Shown: positions 23,318-34,373, counted from the first letter of the stretch. The stretch: 64,000 nucleotides of DNA from Massilia sp. CF038 (GCF_900129765.1 NZ_FQWU01000006.1:1-64000); one strand, 5' to 3'. The notes: generated by a model not told the origin, from the letters alone. Numbers and translations: made by a program.

Positions 23318-24078
23318 GTTTCATCTCCGTCGGTTTCCAGACCCTGCTGTACAAGGAGACGCTGCGCTTCTGGAAAGTCGCCACGCAGACCGTGGCTGCG
23401 CCCGTCCTCACGGCCATGCTCTACCTGCTGATCTTTGGCCACGTGCTCGAAGGCCGGGTCGAAGTGCACGGCACCACCTACACCGCCTTCCTGATTCCCG
23501 GTCTGGTGATGATGAGCGTGCTGCAAAACGCGTTTGCCAATTCCTCGTCCTCGCTGATCCAGTCCAAAATCACTGGCAACCTGGTCTTCATTCTGCTGCC
23601 GCCGCTGTCGCACTGGGAAATCATCTCGGCCTACGTGCTGGCCTCCGTGGTGCGCGGCCTGGCCGTGGGCCTTGGCGTGTTCACCGTCACCGTGTGGGCC
23701 GCCCACCTGTCGTTCGAGGCGCCGCTGTGGATCCTGGTATTTGCGCTGATGGGCGCCGCCATCCTCGGCACCATGGGCGTCATCGCCGGCATCTGGGCGG
23801 AAAAATTCGACCAGCTGGCGGCCTTCCAGAACTTCCTGATCATGCCGGCCACCTTCCTGTCCGGCGTGTTCTATTCGATCAAATCGCTGCCGCCGTTCTG
23901 GCAGGCGATTTCGCATTTCAATCCATTCTTCTACATGATCGATGGCTTCCGCTACGGCTTCTTCGGCAAGTCCGACGTTTCGCCGTGGATGAGCCTTGCG
24001 ATCGTGTCGGTGTTCTTCGTGGTACTCGCGGGGATCGCCATCAACTTGCTCAAACGCGGCTACAAGCTGCGTCACTAA
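23314..24078 (+). CDS. ABC-2 type exporter, permease (YadH-like)
   Basis: This 254-residue membrane protein has six predicted helices and the ABC-2 permease signature around LIPGLVMMSVLQNAFANSS, with a conserved FLSGVFYSIKSLPPFWQ near 185-200. It overlaps the ATPase gene by 4 bp and forms the exporter with it. Confidence 0.93.
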   Translation: MSFISVGFQTLLYKETLRFWKVATQTVAAPVLTAMLYLLIFGHVLEGRVEVHGTTYTAFLIPGLVMMSVLQNAFANSSSSLIQSKITGNLVFILLPPLSHWEIISAYVLASVVRGLAVGLGVFTVTVWAAHLSFEAPLWILVFALMGAAILGTMGVIAGIWAEKFDQLAAFQNFLIMPATFLSGVFYSIKSLPPFWQAISHFNPFFYMIDGFRYGFFGKSDVSPWMSLAIVSVFFVVLAGIAINLLKRGYKLRH

Positions 24079-24091
24079 CTTAGGAATTATC

Positions 24092-24328
24092 GTGGCGACC
24101 ACTCCCGAACTTATCCACGGCTACATCAGCGCCGGTCTCGAATGCACCCACCTCGAAGTGGAGGGCGACGGCCAGCACTTCACCGCCGTCATCGTCTCGC
24201 CTGCCTTTGCCGGCAAGCGGCCGATCCAGCGTCACCAGATCGTCTACGCAGCACTGGGCGACCGCATGCGCGAAGAAATTCACGCGCTGTCGATGAAGAC
24301 CCTGACCCCTGAAGAATACCAAGGATAA
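24092..24328 (+). CDS. ibaG: BolA-family protein IbaG
   Basis: This 78-residue protein starts with GTG at 24092 behind TAGGAA. It has the BolA core: LECTHLEVEGDGQHFTAVIV, followed by FAGKRPIQRHQIVYAALG. BolA-like proteins pair with monothiol glutaredoxins in iron-sulfur handling. ibaG lies next to murA in many proteobacteria, as it does here (3 bp apart), which supports the name. Confidence 0.9.
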   Translation: MATTPELIHGYISAGLECTHLEVEGDGQHFTAVIVSPAFAGKRPIQRHQIVYAALGDRMREEIHALSMKTLTPEEYQG

Positions 24329-24331
24329 AAC

Positions 24332-25582
24332 ATGGACCAGCTTAAAATCATCGGCGGCAACCGCCTTGACGGCGAGATCGTCATCAGCGGCGCCAAGAAC
24401 GCGGCCCTGCCGATCCTGTGCGCCGGCCTGCTCACCGCAGGCAATCTGGAACTGTCGAACGTGCCGCGCCTGCACGACGTCAAGACCATGCTCAAGCTGC
24501 TGGCAAAAACCGGCCTCAAGGTCGATCAGGACGACGAGCGCGTGACCCTCAACGGCAGCGCCATCGACACGCTGGAAGCGCCCTACGAGCTGGTAAAAAC
24601 CATGCGCGCTTCGATTCTGGTACTGGGTCCGTTGCTGGCACGCTTTGGCGAAGCCAAGGTCTCGCTGCCAGGCGGCTGCGCGATCGGTTCGCGTCCGGTC
24701 GATCAGCACATCAAGGGTCTGCAGGCGCTGGGCGCCGAGATCACCATTGAAGGCGGCTACATCTACGCCAAGTGCAAGAAGCTCAAGGGCGCCCGCATCC
24801 ACACCGACATGATCACCGTCACCGGTACCGAAAACCTGCTCATGGCAGCGACCCTGGCCGAAGGCGAAACCGTGCTGGAAAACGCCGCGCGCGAACCGGA
24901 AGTGACCGACCTGGCGCACCTGCTGGTGAAGATGGGCGCCAAGATTGAAGGAATCGGCACCGACCGCCTGGTGATCCAGGGCGTGGCCGAACTGCATGGC
25001 GCCAGCCACGCGGTGATTTCCGACCGCATTGAAGCGGCGACCTTCCTGTGCGCAGTCGCGGCCACCGGTGGCGACATTCTGCTCAAGAACACCCGCACCG
25101 ACATTTTTGATGTGGCGCTCGACAAGCTGCGCGACATCGGCGTGGTGCTCACTGCGACGCCGGATTCGATCCGCGCCCAGATGAGCAGCCGTCCGAAGCC
25201 GGTATCGTTCCGTACCACCGAATATCCGGGCTTCCCGACCGACATGCAAGCGCAGTTCATGGCAGTGAACACGGTCGCTTCCGGCACCAGCCGCGTGACC
25301 GAAACCATTTTTGAAAACCGCTTCATGCATGTGCAGGAAATGAACCGCCTGGGCGCGTCCATCCAGACCGAAGGCAACACCGCCTTCATCAAGGGTGTTG
25401 ACCACCTGGTCGGCGCACCCGTGATGGCAACCGACCTGCGTGCTTCGGCCTCGCTGGTGATTGCCGCCATGGCTGCCAAGGGCGAAACCATCATCGACCG
25501 CATCTATCACCTCGACCGCGGTTACGACCGCATGGAAGTGAAGCTGTCGCAAGTGGGCGCGAACATCGTGCGCGTCAAATAA
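24332..25582 (+). CDS. murA: UDP-N-acetylglucosamine 1-carboxyvinyltransferase
   Basis: MurA transfers enolpyruvate from PEP to UDP-GlcNAc, the first committed step of peptidoglycan synthesis. The 416-residue protein has the N-terminal [17 protein letters not shown], the catalytic cysteine Cys116 in [14 protein letters not shown] (the fosfomycin target position) and the C-terminal [17 protein letters not shown]. It is translated directly after ibaG and followed 10 bp later by hisG. Confidence 0.98.
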   Translation: MDQLKIIGGNRLDGEIVISGAKNAALPILCAGLLTAGNLELSNVPRLHDVKTMLKLLAKTGLKVDQDDERVTLNGSAIDTLEAPYELVKTMRASILVLGPLLARFGEAKVSLPGGCAIGSRPVDQHIKGLQALGAEITIEGGYIYAKCKKLKGARIHTDMITVTGTENLLMAATLAEGETVLENAAREPEVTDLAHLLVKMGAKIEGIGTDRLVIQGVAELHGASHAVISDRIEAATFLCAVAATGGDILLKNTRTDIFDVALDKLRDIGVVLTATPDSIRAQMSSRPKPVSFRTTEYPGFPTDMQAQFMAVNTVASGTSRVTETIFENRFMHVQEMNRLGASIQTEGNTAFIKGVDHLVGAPVMATDLRASASLVIAAMAAKGETIIDRIYHLDRGYDRMEVKLSQVGANIVRVK

Positions 25583-25592
25583 GGCAGCGCAG

Positions 25593-26279
25593 ATGAGTCA
25601 ATTCAGTATCGCGGCCCAGTCGCCATTTAGCTCGCAGTTGATCCTGGCGCTGTCGAAAGGCCGCATTTTCGAGGACACCCTGCCGCTGCTGGAAGCGGCC
25701 GGCATCACCGTGCTTGAAAACCCGGAGACCTCGCGCAAGCTGATCCTCGCCACCAACGATCCGAACGTGCGCGTGATTATCGTACGCGCGTCCGATGTGC
25801 CCACCTATGTGCAGCACGGCGCGGCGGACTTCGGCGTGGCCGGCAAGGACGTCCTGCTTGAACACGGCGGCGAAGGCTTGTACCAGCCGATTGACCTGAG
25901 CATCGCCAAGTGCCGCATGTCGGTCGCGGTGAACGCGGGCTTCGATTACGAAAAGGCTGTACGTCAGGGCGCCCGTCTGCGCGTGGCGACCAAGTTCGTC
26001 AACACCGCACGCGAACACTTTGCCGCCAAAGGCGTGCACGTCGACCTGATCAAGCTGTATGGCTCGATGGAGCTGGCCCCGATTGTCGGCCTGTCCGACG
26101 CGATTGTCGACGTGGTTTCCACCGGCAGCACGCTGCGCGCCAACAACCTGGTCGAAGTCGAAGAGATCATGGATATCTCCTCGCGCCTGGTGGTCAACCA
26201 GGCCGCGCTCAAACTCAAGCGTGAGCGCTTGCAACCGATACTTGAGGCGTTCGAACGAGCGTCGAAACTTAACCAATAA
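25593..26279 (+). CDS. hisG: ATP phosphoribosyltransferase, short form
   Basis: HisG condenses ATP and PRPP in the first step of histidine synthesis. At 228 residues it is the short form, which lacks the C-terminal regulatory domain and needs HisZ as a partner; hisZ is not in the window. [16 protein letters not shown] opens the catalytic core and [16 protein letters not shown] is the PRPP-binding site. It opens the his operon directly downstream of murA, so read-through from murA is possible. Confidence 0.97.
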   Translation: MSQFSIAAQSPFSSQLILALSKGRIFEDTLPLLEAAGITVLENPETSRKLILATNDPNVRVIIVRASDVPTYVQHGAADFGVAGKDVLLEHGGEGLYQPIDLSIAKCRMSVAVNAGFDYEKAVRQGARLRVATKFVNTAREHFAAKGVHVDLIKLYGSMELAPIVGLSDAIVDVVSTGSTLRANNLVEVEEIMDISSRLVVNQAALKLKRERLQPILEAFERASKLNQ

Positions 26280-26288
26280 TTGAACATC

Positions 26289-27611
26289 ATGTCGCTACAG
26301 ATTCGCAAGCTCGATTCGGCCCAGCCGGACTTCAAACAAAGCCTCGATGCACTGCTCGCATTTGAAGCATCCACCGACGAAGCCATCGAGAAATCTGTCG
26401 CATCCATCCTGCATGATGTGAAAACCCGCGGCGACGCCGCCGTCCTGGAGTACACCAACCGCTTCGACCGCATCCCCGGTGGCGCGGCCAGCATGGCGCA
26501 CTTCGATGTCGCCCAGGCCGAACTGCAGGCCGCGCTGGATGGCCTGCCGCAGGCCCAGCGCGCCGCACTGCAAACCGCCGCCGAGCGCATTCGCGCATTC
26601 CACGAGCGCCAGAAGCAGGAGCTCGGCGGCTTTACCTACACCGAGCCAGATGGCACCGTGCTGGGCCAAAAAATCACGCCGCTCGACCGGGTCGGCATCT
26701 ACGTCCCTGGTGGCAAGGCTGCCTATCCGTCATCCGTGCTGATGAACGCGATTCCCGCCAAGGTGGCTGGCGTACAAGAGATCATCATGGTCGTGCCCAC
26801 GCCGGACGGCGTAAAGAACCAGATGGTGCTCGCTGCCGCCGCCATTGCCGGCGTCACGCGCGTGATTACCATCGGCGGTGCGCAGGCCGTGGGCGCGCTT
26901 GCCTACGGTACTGCCACCATTGCGCCGGTTGACAAGATCGTCGGCCCCGGCAACGCCTATGTGGCTGCGGCCAAGCGCCGCGTCTTTGGCACCGTCGGCA
27001 TCGACATGATTGCCGGTCCGTCCGAAATTCTGGTGCTGTGCGACGGCACGACTGACCCCGACTGGGTCGCCATGGACCTGTTCTCGCAGGCAGAGCACGA
27101 CGAACTGGCGCAAGCCATCATGCTGTGCCCGGACGCCGACTACATCGCCCGCGTGGAGGCGAGCATCCACAAGCTGTTGCCGACCATGCCGCGTCACGAG
27201 ACCATCCGCACTTCCATGAGCGACCGCGGTGCCTTGATCAAGGTACGCGACATGCAGGAAGCCTGCGACATCGCCAATGCGATCGCTGCCGAGCACCTGG
27301 AGATTTCGGCCGAGAATCCGCAGCAGTGGGCTGACCAGATCCGCCACGCCGGCGCCATGTTCCTGGGGCGTTTTTCGTCCGAGTCGCTGGGCGATTATTG
27401 TTGTGGCCCGAATCACGTGCTGCCAACCTCGCGCACGGCACGCTTTTCCTCGCCGCTGGGCGTGTACGACTTCCAGAAGCGCTCGTCGATTATTTTCGTC
27501 AGCGAAGCCGGCGCGCAAACGCTGGGCCGCGTTGCCGCCGAACTGGCGTACGGCGAAGGCTTGCAGGCCCACGCCCGCAGCGCCGAACTGCGTTTGAAAC
27601 CGGTGCCATGA
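26289..27611 (+). CDS. hisD: Histidinol dehydrogenase
   Basis: HisD carries out the last two NAD-linked oxidations from histidinol to histidine. The protein is 440 residues from ATG 26289; an in-frame TTG at 26280 is the only other start. Family motifs include [47 protein letters not shown] and [10 protein letters not shown] (zinc ligands), with the C-terminal [18 protein letters not shown]. Its stop overlaps the start of a DNA methyltransferase gene (ATGA). Confidence 0.97.
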   Translation: MSLQIRKLDSAQPDFKQSLDALLAFEASTDEAIEKSVASILHDVKTRGDAAVLEYTNRFDRIPGGAASMAHFDVAQAELQAALDGLPQAQRAALQTAAERIRAFHERQKQELGGFTYTEPDGTVLGQKITPLDRVGIYVPGGKAAYPSSVLMNAIPAKVAGVQEIIMVVPTPDGVKNQMVLAAAAIAGVTRVITIGGAQAVGALAYGTATIAPVDKIVGPGNAYVAAAKRRVFGTVGIDMIAGPSEILVLCDGTTDPDWVAMDLFSQAEHDELAQAIMLCPDADYIARVEASIHKLLPTMPRHETIRTSMSDRGALIKVRDMQEACDIANAIAAEHLEISAENPQQWADQIRHAGAMFLGRFSSESLGDYCCGPNHVLPTSRTARFSSPLGVYDFQKRSSIIFVSEAGAQTLGRVAAELAYGEGLQAHARSAELRLKPVP

Positions 27612-28423
27612 GCACCAACTGGGTCAATCAGATCTTTTGCGAGGATGCGCTTTCCGGGCTGGAGCGCATCCCGGACGGTTCCATCGATCTGATCCTGACT
27701 GATCCACCCTACAACCTGGGCAAGGACTACGGTAACGACTCGGACCAGCAAAGCGTGGCCGACTACCTGGCCTGGACCGAGCAATGGATCGCCAAGGCCC
27801 TGCCCAAGCTCAAACCCAACGGCAGCCTGTATATTTTTTTGACCTGGCGCTTTTCGCCGGAGATTTTCGTCATGCTGAAAAAGCGCATGACGATGATGAA
27901 CGAGATTATCTGGGACCGCCGCGTGCCTTCCATGGGCGGCAGCGTGCGCAGTTTCAGTTCGGTACACGACACCATCGGCTTTTTCGTGAACCGCAAGGAT
28001 TACTACTTCGACCTGGACGCTGTGCGCATTCCGTACGACGCCGAGACCAAGAAGCTGCGTTCACGCTCCATTTTCGTCGGCGCGAAATGGCTGGAGATCG
28101 GCTACAACCCCAAGGACCTGTGGAGCGTGTCGCGCCTGCACAAGGAACACCCGGAGCGTGCCGACCATCCGACCCAAAAGCCGCTGGAGATCATTGAACG
28201 CATGGTCAAGGCCTCTTGCCCGCCGGACGGCGTGGTGCTCGACCTGTTCATGGGCAGCGGCACCACCGCCATCGCGGCCAAGCGCTGCGGCCGCAATTTT
28301 GTCGGCTTCGAACTCAATCCCGCTTACTGCGAGATCATTCAAAGCCGCCTGGCCGCGCCCGAACAGCAGGCCGTCAAAAAACCAGTCAAACGCAAAACCA
28401 ACGCACAGAAAGTAGAAGCATGA
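27608..28423 (+). CDS. DNA methyltransferase, beta class (N6-adenine or N4-cytosine)
   Basis: The 271-residue protein has the catalytic motif DPPY at 32-35 ([13 protein letters not shown]) near the N-terminus and the S-adenosylmethionine motif DLFMGSGTT at 212-220 near the C-terminus. This order (motif IV before motif I) marks the beta class, which includes CcrM-like and many solitary enzymes. [14 protein letters not shown] is the conserved stretch before motif I. DPPY favours adenine-N6, though N4-cytosine cannot be excluded. No restriction endonuclease is adjacent. It overlaps hisD and hisC by 4 bp on both sides, so it is co-translated with histidine genes. The target sequence is unknown. 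Confidence 0.92.
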   Translation: MSTNWVNQIFCEDALSGLERIPDGSIDLILTDPPYNLGKDYGNDSDQQSVADYLAWTEQWIAKALPKLKPNGSLYIFLTWRFSPEIFVMLKKRMTMMNEIIWDRRVPSMGGSVRSFSSVHDTIGFFVNRKDYYFDLDAVRIPYDAETKKLRSRSIFVGAKWLEIGYNPKDLWSVSRLHKEHPERADHPTQKPLEIIERMVKASCPPDGVVLDLFMGSGTTAIAAKRCGRNFVGFELNPAYCEIIQSRLAAPEQQAVKKPVKRKTNAQKVEA

Positions 28424-29517
28424 GTTCCATCGACAAGCTGCTGGCCAATACCATCCGTCCCGAGATCCTGGCCGACGCCTCGTATCACGTCCCGGAGTCC
28501 AGCGGCTACATCAAGCTCGACGCGATGGAAAACCCGTACCCGCTGCCGATCCACATGCGCGCGGAACTGGGCCGGCGCCTGGCCGAAGCAGTGCTGAACC
28601 GCTATCCGGTGCCCAGCTACGCCAGCCTGAAACACAAGATCCGCGCGCGCCTGGGTGTGCCGAAGGGGTATGACGTCATCCTCGGCAACGGCTCCGATGA
28701 AATCATTTCGATGATCGCCACTGCCGTCACCGGACCAGGCAAGCGCGCCACGATCATGGCGCCGGTACCGGCCTTCGTGATGTTTGCGCGCACTGCCATG
28801 CTGGTCGGCGCCGAATTTGTGGGCGTGCCGCTGCGCGCCGACCTGACGCTCGACCTGGACGCCATGCTGGCTGCCATTGCCAAGCACAAGCCGGCCGTGG
28901 TCTTCCTGGCTTACCCCAACAACCCGACCGGCAACCTGTTCAAGGAAGACGACGTGGTGGCCATCATCCGCGCGCTGGGCGACACGGGCATTGCCGTTGT
29001 CGACGAAGCCTACGGCCCGTTTGCCCGCACCAGCTTCATGCACCGCCTGCCCGAGTTCGAGAACATGATCGTCATGCGCACGGTCTCCAAACTGGGCCTG
29101 GCCGGCATCCGCCTGGGCTACATGGCGGCCGCGCCGGCCCTGCTGGAACAGTTCGAGAAGGTGCGCCCGCCGTATAACGTGAACGTGCTGACCCAGATTG
29201 CCGCTGAGTTTGCGCTGGACAACATTGATGTGCTGAACGATCAAGCGTCGAAGCTGATCGCCGCCCGCGAGCAATTATCGAGCGACCTGGCGCGTTTGCC
29301 AGGCGTCACCGTTTTTCCCTCTGCAGCGAATTTCCTGCTGGTGCGCGTGCCCGATGCCGCCGCCGCCTGCACGAAACTCATTGAGGACAAGGTCATGGTC
29401 AAAAATGTGAGTAAAATGCACGAGATGCTGGCTAACTGCATTCGTGTGACCGTGAGTACGCCGGAAGAAAATTCCGCTTTCCTGGATGCCCTCAAGGCAT
29501 CGCTGATTTCGCACTAA
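28420..29517 (+). CDS. hisC: Histidinol-phosphate aminotransferase
   Basis: HisC is a PLP enzyme that converts imidazole-acetol phosphate to histidinol phosphate. The 365-residue protein has [32 protein letters not shown] and the PLP-lysine region [15 protein letters not shown] 28420 is chosen because it overlaps the methyltransferase stop and begins the conserved fold. hisB follows after 13 bp. Confidence 0.97.
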   Translation: MSSIDKLLANTIRPEILADASYHVPESSGYIKLDAMENPYPLPIHMRAELGRRLAEAVLNRYPVPSYASLKHKIRARLGVPKGYDVILGNGSDEIISMIATAVTGPGKRATIMAPVPAFVMFARTAMLVGAEFVGVPLRADLTLDLDAMLAAIAKHKPAVVFLAYPNNPTGNLFKEDDVVAIIRALGDTGIAVVDEAYGPFARTSFMHRLPEFENMIVMRTVSKLGLAGIRLGYMAAAPALLEQFEKVRPPYNVNVLTQIAAEFALDNIDVLNDQASKLIAAREQLSSDLARLPGVTVFPSAANFLLVRVPDAAAACTKLIEDKVMVKNVSKMHEMLANCIRVTVSTPEENSAFLDALKASLISH

Positions 29518-29530
29518 CCGAGCAACGTCC

Positions 29531-30121
29531 ATGACCCGCACCGCAGAAATTACGCGCAACACCAACGAGACGCAAATCCGCTTGTCGATCAACCTCGACG
29601 GCACCGGCCAGCAAAAGCTGAACACCGGCGTGCCCTTCCTCGATCACATGCTCGACCAGATTGCCCGTCACGGCCTGATCGATCTGGACATCGAATGCGT
29701 GGGCGATCTGCACATCGACGCCCACCACACCGTGGAAGACACTGGCATCACGCTCGGCATGGCAGTGGCCAAGGCCATCGGCGACAAGAAGGGCATCCGC
29801 CGCTACGGCCATGCCTACGTGCCGCTGGATGAAGCGCTGTCGCGCGTGGTCATCGATTTCTCCGGCCGTCCGGGGCTGGAAATGCACGTGCCCTGGAAGC
29901 GCTCCATGATCGGCGCGTTCGATGTCGACCTGGCGCACGAATTCTTCCAGGGGTTCGTCAACCACGCCCTGGTCTCGCTCCACATCGACAACCTGCGCGG
30001 CGAGAACGCCCACCACCAGTGCGAAACCGTGTTCAAAGCCTTCGGCCGCGCGCTGCGCATGGCTGCCGAGCTGGACGCGCGTTCGGCTGGCACCATTCCA
30101 TCCACCAAGGGCAGCCTGTAA
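29531..30121 (+). CDS. hisB: Imidazoleglycerol-phosphate dehydratase
   Basis: HisB dehydrates imidazoleglycerol phosphate. At 196 residues it is the single-function form without the phosphatase domain of the enterobacterial fusion. Metal-binding motifs are visible as [27 protein letters not shown] and [19 protein letters not shown] separate histidinol phosphatase must be encoded elsewhere. Confidence 0.98.
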   Translation: MTRTAEITRNTNETQIRLSINLDGTGQQKLNTGVPFLDHMLDQIARHGLIDLDIECVGDLHIDAHHTVEDTGITLGMAVAKAIGDKKGIRRYGHAYVPLDEALSRVVIDFSGRPGLEMHVPWKRSMIGAFDVDLAHEFFQGFVNHALVSLHIDNLRGENAHHQCETVFKAFGRALRMAAELDARSAGTIPSTKGSL

Positions 30122-30140
30122 GCCGGCAATCGATCTCGCG

Positions 30141-30776
30141 ATGAAAAAAATTGTAGTAGTCGATTACGGCATGGGCAATCTGCGCTCCGTCGCACAAGCC
30201 TTGCGCGCGGTGGCACCGGACGCCAACGTCCTCATTTCCGGCGAAGTGGCCGACATCGACAGCGCCGACCGCATCGTGCTGCCTGGCCAGGGTGCCATGC
30301 GCGACTGCATGGCCAGCCTGCGCGCCTCCGGCGTTGAAGAAGCCCTGCTCCGTGCCTCGAAAACGCGCCCCATGATGGGCGTGTGCGTGGGCGAGCAGAT
30401 GCTGTTCGATGTCAGCGAAGAAGGCGATACGCCTGGCCTGGGCCTGTTGCCCGGCAAAGTGGTGCGCTTTCAGCTTGAAGGCCGCGTGCAGGAAGACGGC
30501 TCGCGTTTCAAGGTCCCGCAAATGGGCTGGAACCGCGTCAAGCAGGTGCGCCCGCACGCTCTGTGGGAAGGCATTGCCGACGATGCGTGGTTCTATTTCG
30601 TGCACAGCTACTACGTGCAGACCGACGCCGCCTACACCGCTGGCGAAACGGATTACGGCGCGCCGTTCTGCTGCGCCGTCGCCCGCGATAATATTTTTGC
30701 GACCCAGTTCCACCCGGAGAAAAGCGCCGGCGCCGGACTGCAGCTGTACAAGAATTTCGTTCACTGGAATCCCTGA
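30141..30776 (+). CDS. hisH: Imidazole glycerol phosphate synthase, glutaminase subunit
   Basis: HisH releases ammonia from glutamine and channels it to HisF. The 211-residue class I amidotransferase has the nucleophile cysteine in [12 protein letters not shown], the PQMGWN segment, and the His/Glu pair in TQFHPEKS. The start at ATG 30141 gives [14 protein letters not shown], the usual N-terminus. Confidence 0.97.
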   Translation: MKKIVVVDYGMGNLRSVAQALRAVAPDANVLISGEVADIDSADRIVLPGQGAMRDCMASLRASGVEEALLRASKTRPMMGVCVGEQMLFDVSEEGDTPGLGLLPGKVVRFQLEGRVQEDGSRFKVPQMGWNRVKQVRPHALWEGIADDAWFYFVHSYYVQTDAAYTAGETDYGAPFCCAVARDNIFATQFHPEKSAGAGLQLYKNFVHWNP

Positions 30777-30810
30777 TTTCAACTCAACCCTTTAACAACT
30801 GATACCGATC

Positions 30811-31590
30811 ATGCTGCTCATTCCTGCCATCGACCTGAAAGACGGTCACTGCGTTCGCCTCAAACAGGGCGATATGGAACTTGCCACCGTCTTCTCGGAA
30901 GACCCTGCCGAAATGGCGCTGCACTGGCTCAAGCAGGGCGCACGCCGCCTGCATCTGGTCGACCTGAATGGCGCCTTTGCCGGTAAACCCAAGAACGAGT
31001 CGGCCGTCAAATCGATTCTGCAGGTGGTGCAGGAATTCGCGGTCGACAATGACATCGACGAGATCCCCGTGCAACTGGGCGGCGGCATCCGTGACCTGGA
31101 CACCATCGAGCGCTATCTGGACGACGGCATCACCTACATCATCGTCGGCACCGCCGCGGTCAAGAACCCGGGCTTCCTGCATGACGCCTGCGGCGCTTTC
31201 CCGGGCAGTATCATCGTCGGCCTGGACGCCAAGGATGGCAAGGTCGCCACCGATGGCTGGAGCAAGATGAGTGGCCACGAAGTGATCGACCTGGCGCAGA
31301 AATTCGAAGCCTATGGCGTGGAATCGATCATCTACACCGACATCGGCCGCGACGGCATGATGGGCGGCATCAACATCGAAGCCACCGTCAAGCTGGCCCA
31401 GTCGGTACGCATTCCCATCATCGCCTCGGGCGGCCTGCACAACATTGGCGACGTTGAAGCCCTGTGCGCAGTACAGGACGAAGGCATCGAAGGCGTCATT
31501 TGCGGCCGCTCGATCTACGAAGGCACCATCAATCTCGGCGAAGCGCAAACGCGCGCCGACGAACTCACCGACGGCGCAGCAGCCGAATAA
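30811..31590 (+). CDS. hisA: ProFAR isomerase
   Basis: HisA isomerises the ribose of the histidine intermediate ProFAR. The 259-residue TIM barrel begins [16 protein letters not shown] and carries the phosphate-binding loops GGGIRD and ASGGLHN, with catalytic aspartates in AIDLKDG and YTDIGRDG. It is followed 2 bp later by hisF. Confidence 0.98.
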   Translation: MLLIPAIDLKDGHCVRLKQGDMELATVFSEDPAEMALHWLKQGARRLHLVDLNGAFAGKPKNESAVKSILQVVQEFAVDNDIDEIPVQLGGGIRDLDTIERYLDDGITYIIVGTAAVKNPGFLHDACGAFPGSIIVGLDAKDGKVATDGWSKMSGHEVIDLAQKFEAYGVESIIYTDIGRDGMMGGINIEATVKLAQSVRIPIIASGGLHNIGDVEALCAVQDEGIEGVICGRSIYEGTINLGEAQTRADELTDGAAAE

Positions 31591-31592
31591 CA

Positions 31593-32354
31593 ATGCTCGC
31601 AAAACGAATCATCCCCTGCCTGGACGTGACCGATGGCCGCGTTGTCAAGGGCGTCAATTTCACCGAGCTGCGCGACGCGGGCGATCCGGTGGAAATCGCA
31701 CGCCGCTACGACCAGCAGGGTGCCGACGAAATCACCTTCCTCGACATTACCGCTTCCAGCGATGGGCGCGACCTGATCCTGCACATCATCGAAGCAGTGG
31801 CCTCCACCGTGTTCATTCCGCTCACCGTCGGTGGCGGTGTGCGCAAGGTGGAAGATGTGCGCCGTCTGCTCAATGCCGGCGCTGACAAGGTCAGCATGAA
31901 CACCTCGGCCGTCACCAATCCGGAACTGGTGTTCGACGCCTCGCAAAAGCACGGCTCGCAATGCATCGTGGTGGCGATCGACGCCAAGCAGGTGGCGCCG
32001 GGCAAATGGGAAGTGTTCACCCACGGTGGGCGCAAGGCCACAGGTCTGGACGCGGTCGAATGGGCAATGAAGATGGAAAAACTCGGTGCCGGCGAAATTC
32101 TGCTCACCTCCATGGACCGTGACGGTACCAAGGTCGGCTTCGACCTGGGCCTGACCAGCAGCGTATCGAACGCGGTGGGCATTCCCGTCATCGCCTCCGG
32201 CGGCGTGGGTGGCCTGCAGGATCTGGCCGACGGCATCAAAATTGGCAAGGCCGATGCCGTGCTCGCAGCCAGCATCTTCCACTACGGGCAGCACACGGTG
32301 CAGGAAGCGAAGCGCTTCATGGCCGCGCAGGGCATCCCCATGCGTTTGGATTAG
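31593..32354 (+). CDS. hisF: Imidazole glycerol phosphate synthase, cyclase subunit
   Basis: HisF uses ammonia from HisH to form imidazoleglycerol phosphate and AICAR. The 253-residue TIM barrel begins [18 protein letters not shown]; Asp residues in CLDV and in TSMDRDGTK are the catalytic pair. VGGGVR and ASGGVGG are phosphate loops. Starts at ATG 31593, chosen because the conserved fold begins there. Confidence 0.98.
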   Translation: MLAKRIIPCLDVTDGRVVKGVNFTELRDAGDPVEIARRYDQQGADEITFLDITASSDGRDLILHIIEAVASTVFIPLTVGGGVRKVEDVRRLLNAGADKVSMNTSAVTNPELVFDASQKHGSQCIVVAIDAKQVAPGKWEVFTHGGRKATGLDAVEWAMKMEKLGAGEILLTSMDRDGTKVGFDLGLTSSVSNAVGIPVIASGGVGGLQDLADGIKIGKADAVLAASIFHYGQHTVQEAKRFMAAQGIPMRLD

Positions 32355-32363
32355 GAGATTTGT

Positions 32364-32798
32364 ATGCCTAACAGTGCAGCTGGAGCCAACGCAAAATGGC
32401 TCAAGAAAGTCAAATGGGATGAACACGGGCTGGTGCCTGTCATCGCCCAGGAAGCAGGTTCGAACGATGTGCTGATGTTCGCCTGGATGAACCGTGATGC
32501 GTTGTCCAAAACGGTGGAGCTGGGTGAGGCAGTGTACTGGAGCCGCTCGCGCAAGAAGCTGTGGCACAAGGGTGAAGAGTCGGGCCACACCCAGAAAGTG
32601 CTGGAGATCCGCCTCGATTGCGACGAAGACGTGGTCCTGCTCAAGATCGAGCAGACCGGTGGCATCGCTTGCCACACCGGCCGCCATTCCTGTTTCTTCC
32701 AGAAGTTTGACGGCGACGCCAAAAGCGGCGACTGGCAGGTCACCGAACCGGTGCTGCAGGATCCGGACACCATTTATTCCAAACCAAAGAACACATAA
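32364..32798 (+). CDS. hisI: Phosphoribosyl-AMP cyclohydrolase
   Basis: HisI opens the adenine ring of phosphoribosyl-AMP. At 144 residues it is the separate cyclohydrolase, not fused to His[17 protein letters not shown] and the metal-binding region [10 protein letters not shown], then [11 protein letters not shown], are family signatures. Its stop overlaps the hisE start (TAATG). Confidence 0.97.
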   Translation: MPNSAAGANAKWLKKVKWDEHGLVPVIAQEAGSNDVLMFAWMNRDALSKTVELGEAVYWSRSRKKLWHKGEESGHTQKVLEIRLDCDEDVVLLKIEQTGGIACHTGRHSCFFQKFDGDAKSGDWQVTEPVLQDPDTIYSKPKNT

Positions 32799-33136
32799 TG
32801 AGCGTAACCCTGGCCCGTGTGGCAGCAGTGATCGAATCGCGCAAGATCGACAAGGGCGGCGACCCGGCCACCTCGTATGTGTCGCGTTTGTTTTCCAAAG
32901 GTGACGACGCGATCCTGAAAAAAATCGGGGAAGAAGCGACCGAACTGGTGATGGCCGCCAAAGATGCGCGCGTCGACGGCGATAGCGCCAAGGTGCTGTA
33001 CGAGTGCGCCGACCTGTGGTTCCATTCCATGGTCTTGCTGGCCCAGTTCGGCCTGAGCCCGCAGCAGGTGCTCGACGAGCTGGCCCGCCGCGAAGGCGTG
33101 TCGGGCATCGACGAAAAAGCCGCTCGCCCTACCTAA
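32798..33136 (+). CDS. hisE: Phosphoribosyl-ATP pyrophosphatase
   Basis: HisE removes pyrophosphate from phosphoribosyl-ATP, the second step of the pathway. The 112-residue all-alpha MazG-like protein shows [21 protein letters not shown], the metal-binding [15 protein letters not shown] and [11 protein letters not shown]. It ends the his gene run; hinT begins 21 bp later. Confidence 0.97.
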   Translation: MSVTLARVAAVIESRKIDKGGDPATSYVSRLFSKGDDAILKKIGEEATELVMAAKDARVDGDSAKVLYECADLWFHSMVLLAQFGLSPQQVLDELARREGVSGIDEKAARPT

Positions 33137-33157
33137 TTTAATACTCGGGAGCCCACG

Positions 33158-33529
33158 ATGGACAACTGCCTGTTCTGCAAAATCGTCGCCAAGCAAATTC
33201 CTTCGACCGTTGTGTACGAGGACGACGATCTGCTCGCGTTCAAAGATATCCACCCGCACGCACCGGTGCACTTGCTGGTCATTCCCAAGGTGCATGTGTC
33301 GACCTTGTCCGAATGCGATGCCAGCCACACCCCCATTTTGGGCAAGATGTTGGCACTGGCACCAAAACTTGCAGCCGAGCATGGTTGCGCGGTATCGTAT
33401 GATGCTGACGGCAAGCCGCAGGGCGGTTACAAGACCTTGATCAACAGTGGTCCGGATGGTGGGCAGGAGGTCTACCATTTGCACCTGCATCTGGTGGGCG
33501 GACCGCGCCCATGGCGGGTCCAGGGCTGA
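33158..33529 (+). CDS. hinT: HIT-family nucleotide-binding protein
   Basis: HIT proteins are small nucleotide hydrolases or transferases; the HinT type hydrolyses phosphoramidates of AMP. The 123-residue protein has [13 protein letters not shown] at the N-terminus and the histidine triad HLHLHLVGG near residue 107-115. The his-hinT-tat order is common in betaproteobacteria. The symbol is by family resemblance. Confidence 0.9.
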   Translation: MDNCLFCKIVAKQIPSTVVYEDDDLLAFKDIHPHAPVHLLVIPKVHVSTLSECDASHTPILGKMLALAPKLAAEHGCAVSYDADGKPQGGYKTLINSGPDGGQEVYHLHLHLVGGPRPWRVQG

Positions 33530-33615
33530 GCCCACGGCACGTACGAGCTGCATCGCGTAAAATAACGAAGTTGGCATTCACGAATTCGGGCTTTTTGCCT
33601 GGCAAGGAGAAGATG

Positions 33616-33840
33616 ATGGGTGGATTGAGTATTTGGCACTGGCTGATCGTGCTGGTGGTCGTGGTGCTGGTGTTTGGTACCAAAAAGCTGGGCAATATGG
33701 GTGGCGACATCGGCAAGGCCGTCAAGGGCTTCAAGGATGGCGTGCGCGGCGAAGAAGACAAGCCAGTTGCTTCTGCACCAAGCCAGGTGGCTGACAAGAC
33801 CACGATCGACGTCGAAACGAAAGAGAAGAACAAGCTCTGA
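33616..33840 (+). CDS. tatA: Sec-independent translocase subunit TatA
   Basis: TatA forms the pore of the twin-arginine pathway that exports folded proteins. The 74-residue protein has one membrane helix ([12 protein letters not shown]), the hinge [10 protein letters not shown] and an amphipathic helix [14 protein letters not shown] 33616 is chosen over the adjacent ATG 33613 because AAGGAG (33604-33609) is then 6 nt away. Confidence 0.95.
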   Translation: MGGLSIWHWLIVLVVVVLVFGTKKLGNMGGDIGKAVKGFKDGVRGEEDKPVASAPSQVADKTTIDVETKEKNKL

Positions 33841-33887
33841 TGCCCATGCGCGCCCACGTTGCGCCTGGCCAGATGCTGTAAAACTCC

Positions 33888-34373
33888 ATGATCGATCTTG
33901 GACTGACAAAAATCGCCGTCATCGGCGTGGTGGCGCTGGTCGTGATTGGCCCCGAAAAGTTGCCGAAAGTGGCTCGCATGGCTGGGAGTCTGTACGGCCG
34001 CATGCAGCGTTACCTGCACGAGGTCAAGTCCGAGGTCAGCCGCGAGATCGAGCTCGAAGAATTGCGCAACCTGAAAAAGGAAGTCGAAGAGACGGCGCAG
34101 ACTATTCGCTCCGACGTCGAAACCTCGATCAAGGAAAGCATGGACGATGTGGAGTCCGCCTGGCGCGACCTGCCCACCTCGACCATGCCGGCCGCCACCA
34201 TGAGCGACCTGGAACGCAAGGCGCGCGACTTCCGCCGCAAAAAGCTGGTCCGCAATTCGGCCATTCCTGGCTGGTACAAGCAGCGCAATGGCGGCAAGTC
34301 GCACATTATTTCTGGCGCCGCGCGCGTGAAAAAGTTCCGTCCGCGTGCAAGCTCAACCTCTTCGTTCTTCTAA
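33888..34373 (+). CDS. tatB: Sec-independent translocase subunit TatB
   Basis: TatB helps recognise twin-arginine signals together with TatC. The 161-residue protein has an N-terminal membrane helix (IAVIGVVALVVIGPEKLP, with the conserved Glu-Pro hinge), an amphipathic helix (VARMAGSLYGRMQRYL) and a long charged tail. Its stop codon abuts the tatC ATG. Confidence 0.95.
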   Translation: MIDLGLTKIAVIGVVALVVIGPEKLPKVARMAGSLYGRMQRYLHEVKSEVSREIELEELRNLKKEVEETAQTIRSDVETSIKESMDDVESAWRDLPTSTMPAATMSDLERKARDFRRKKLVRNSAIPGWYKQRNGGKSHIISGAARVKKFRPRASSTSSFF

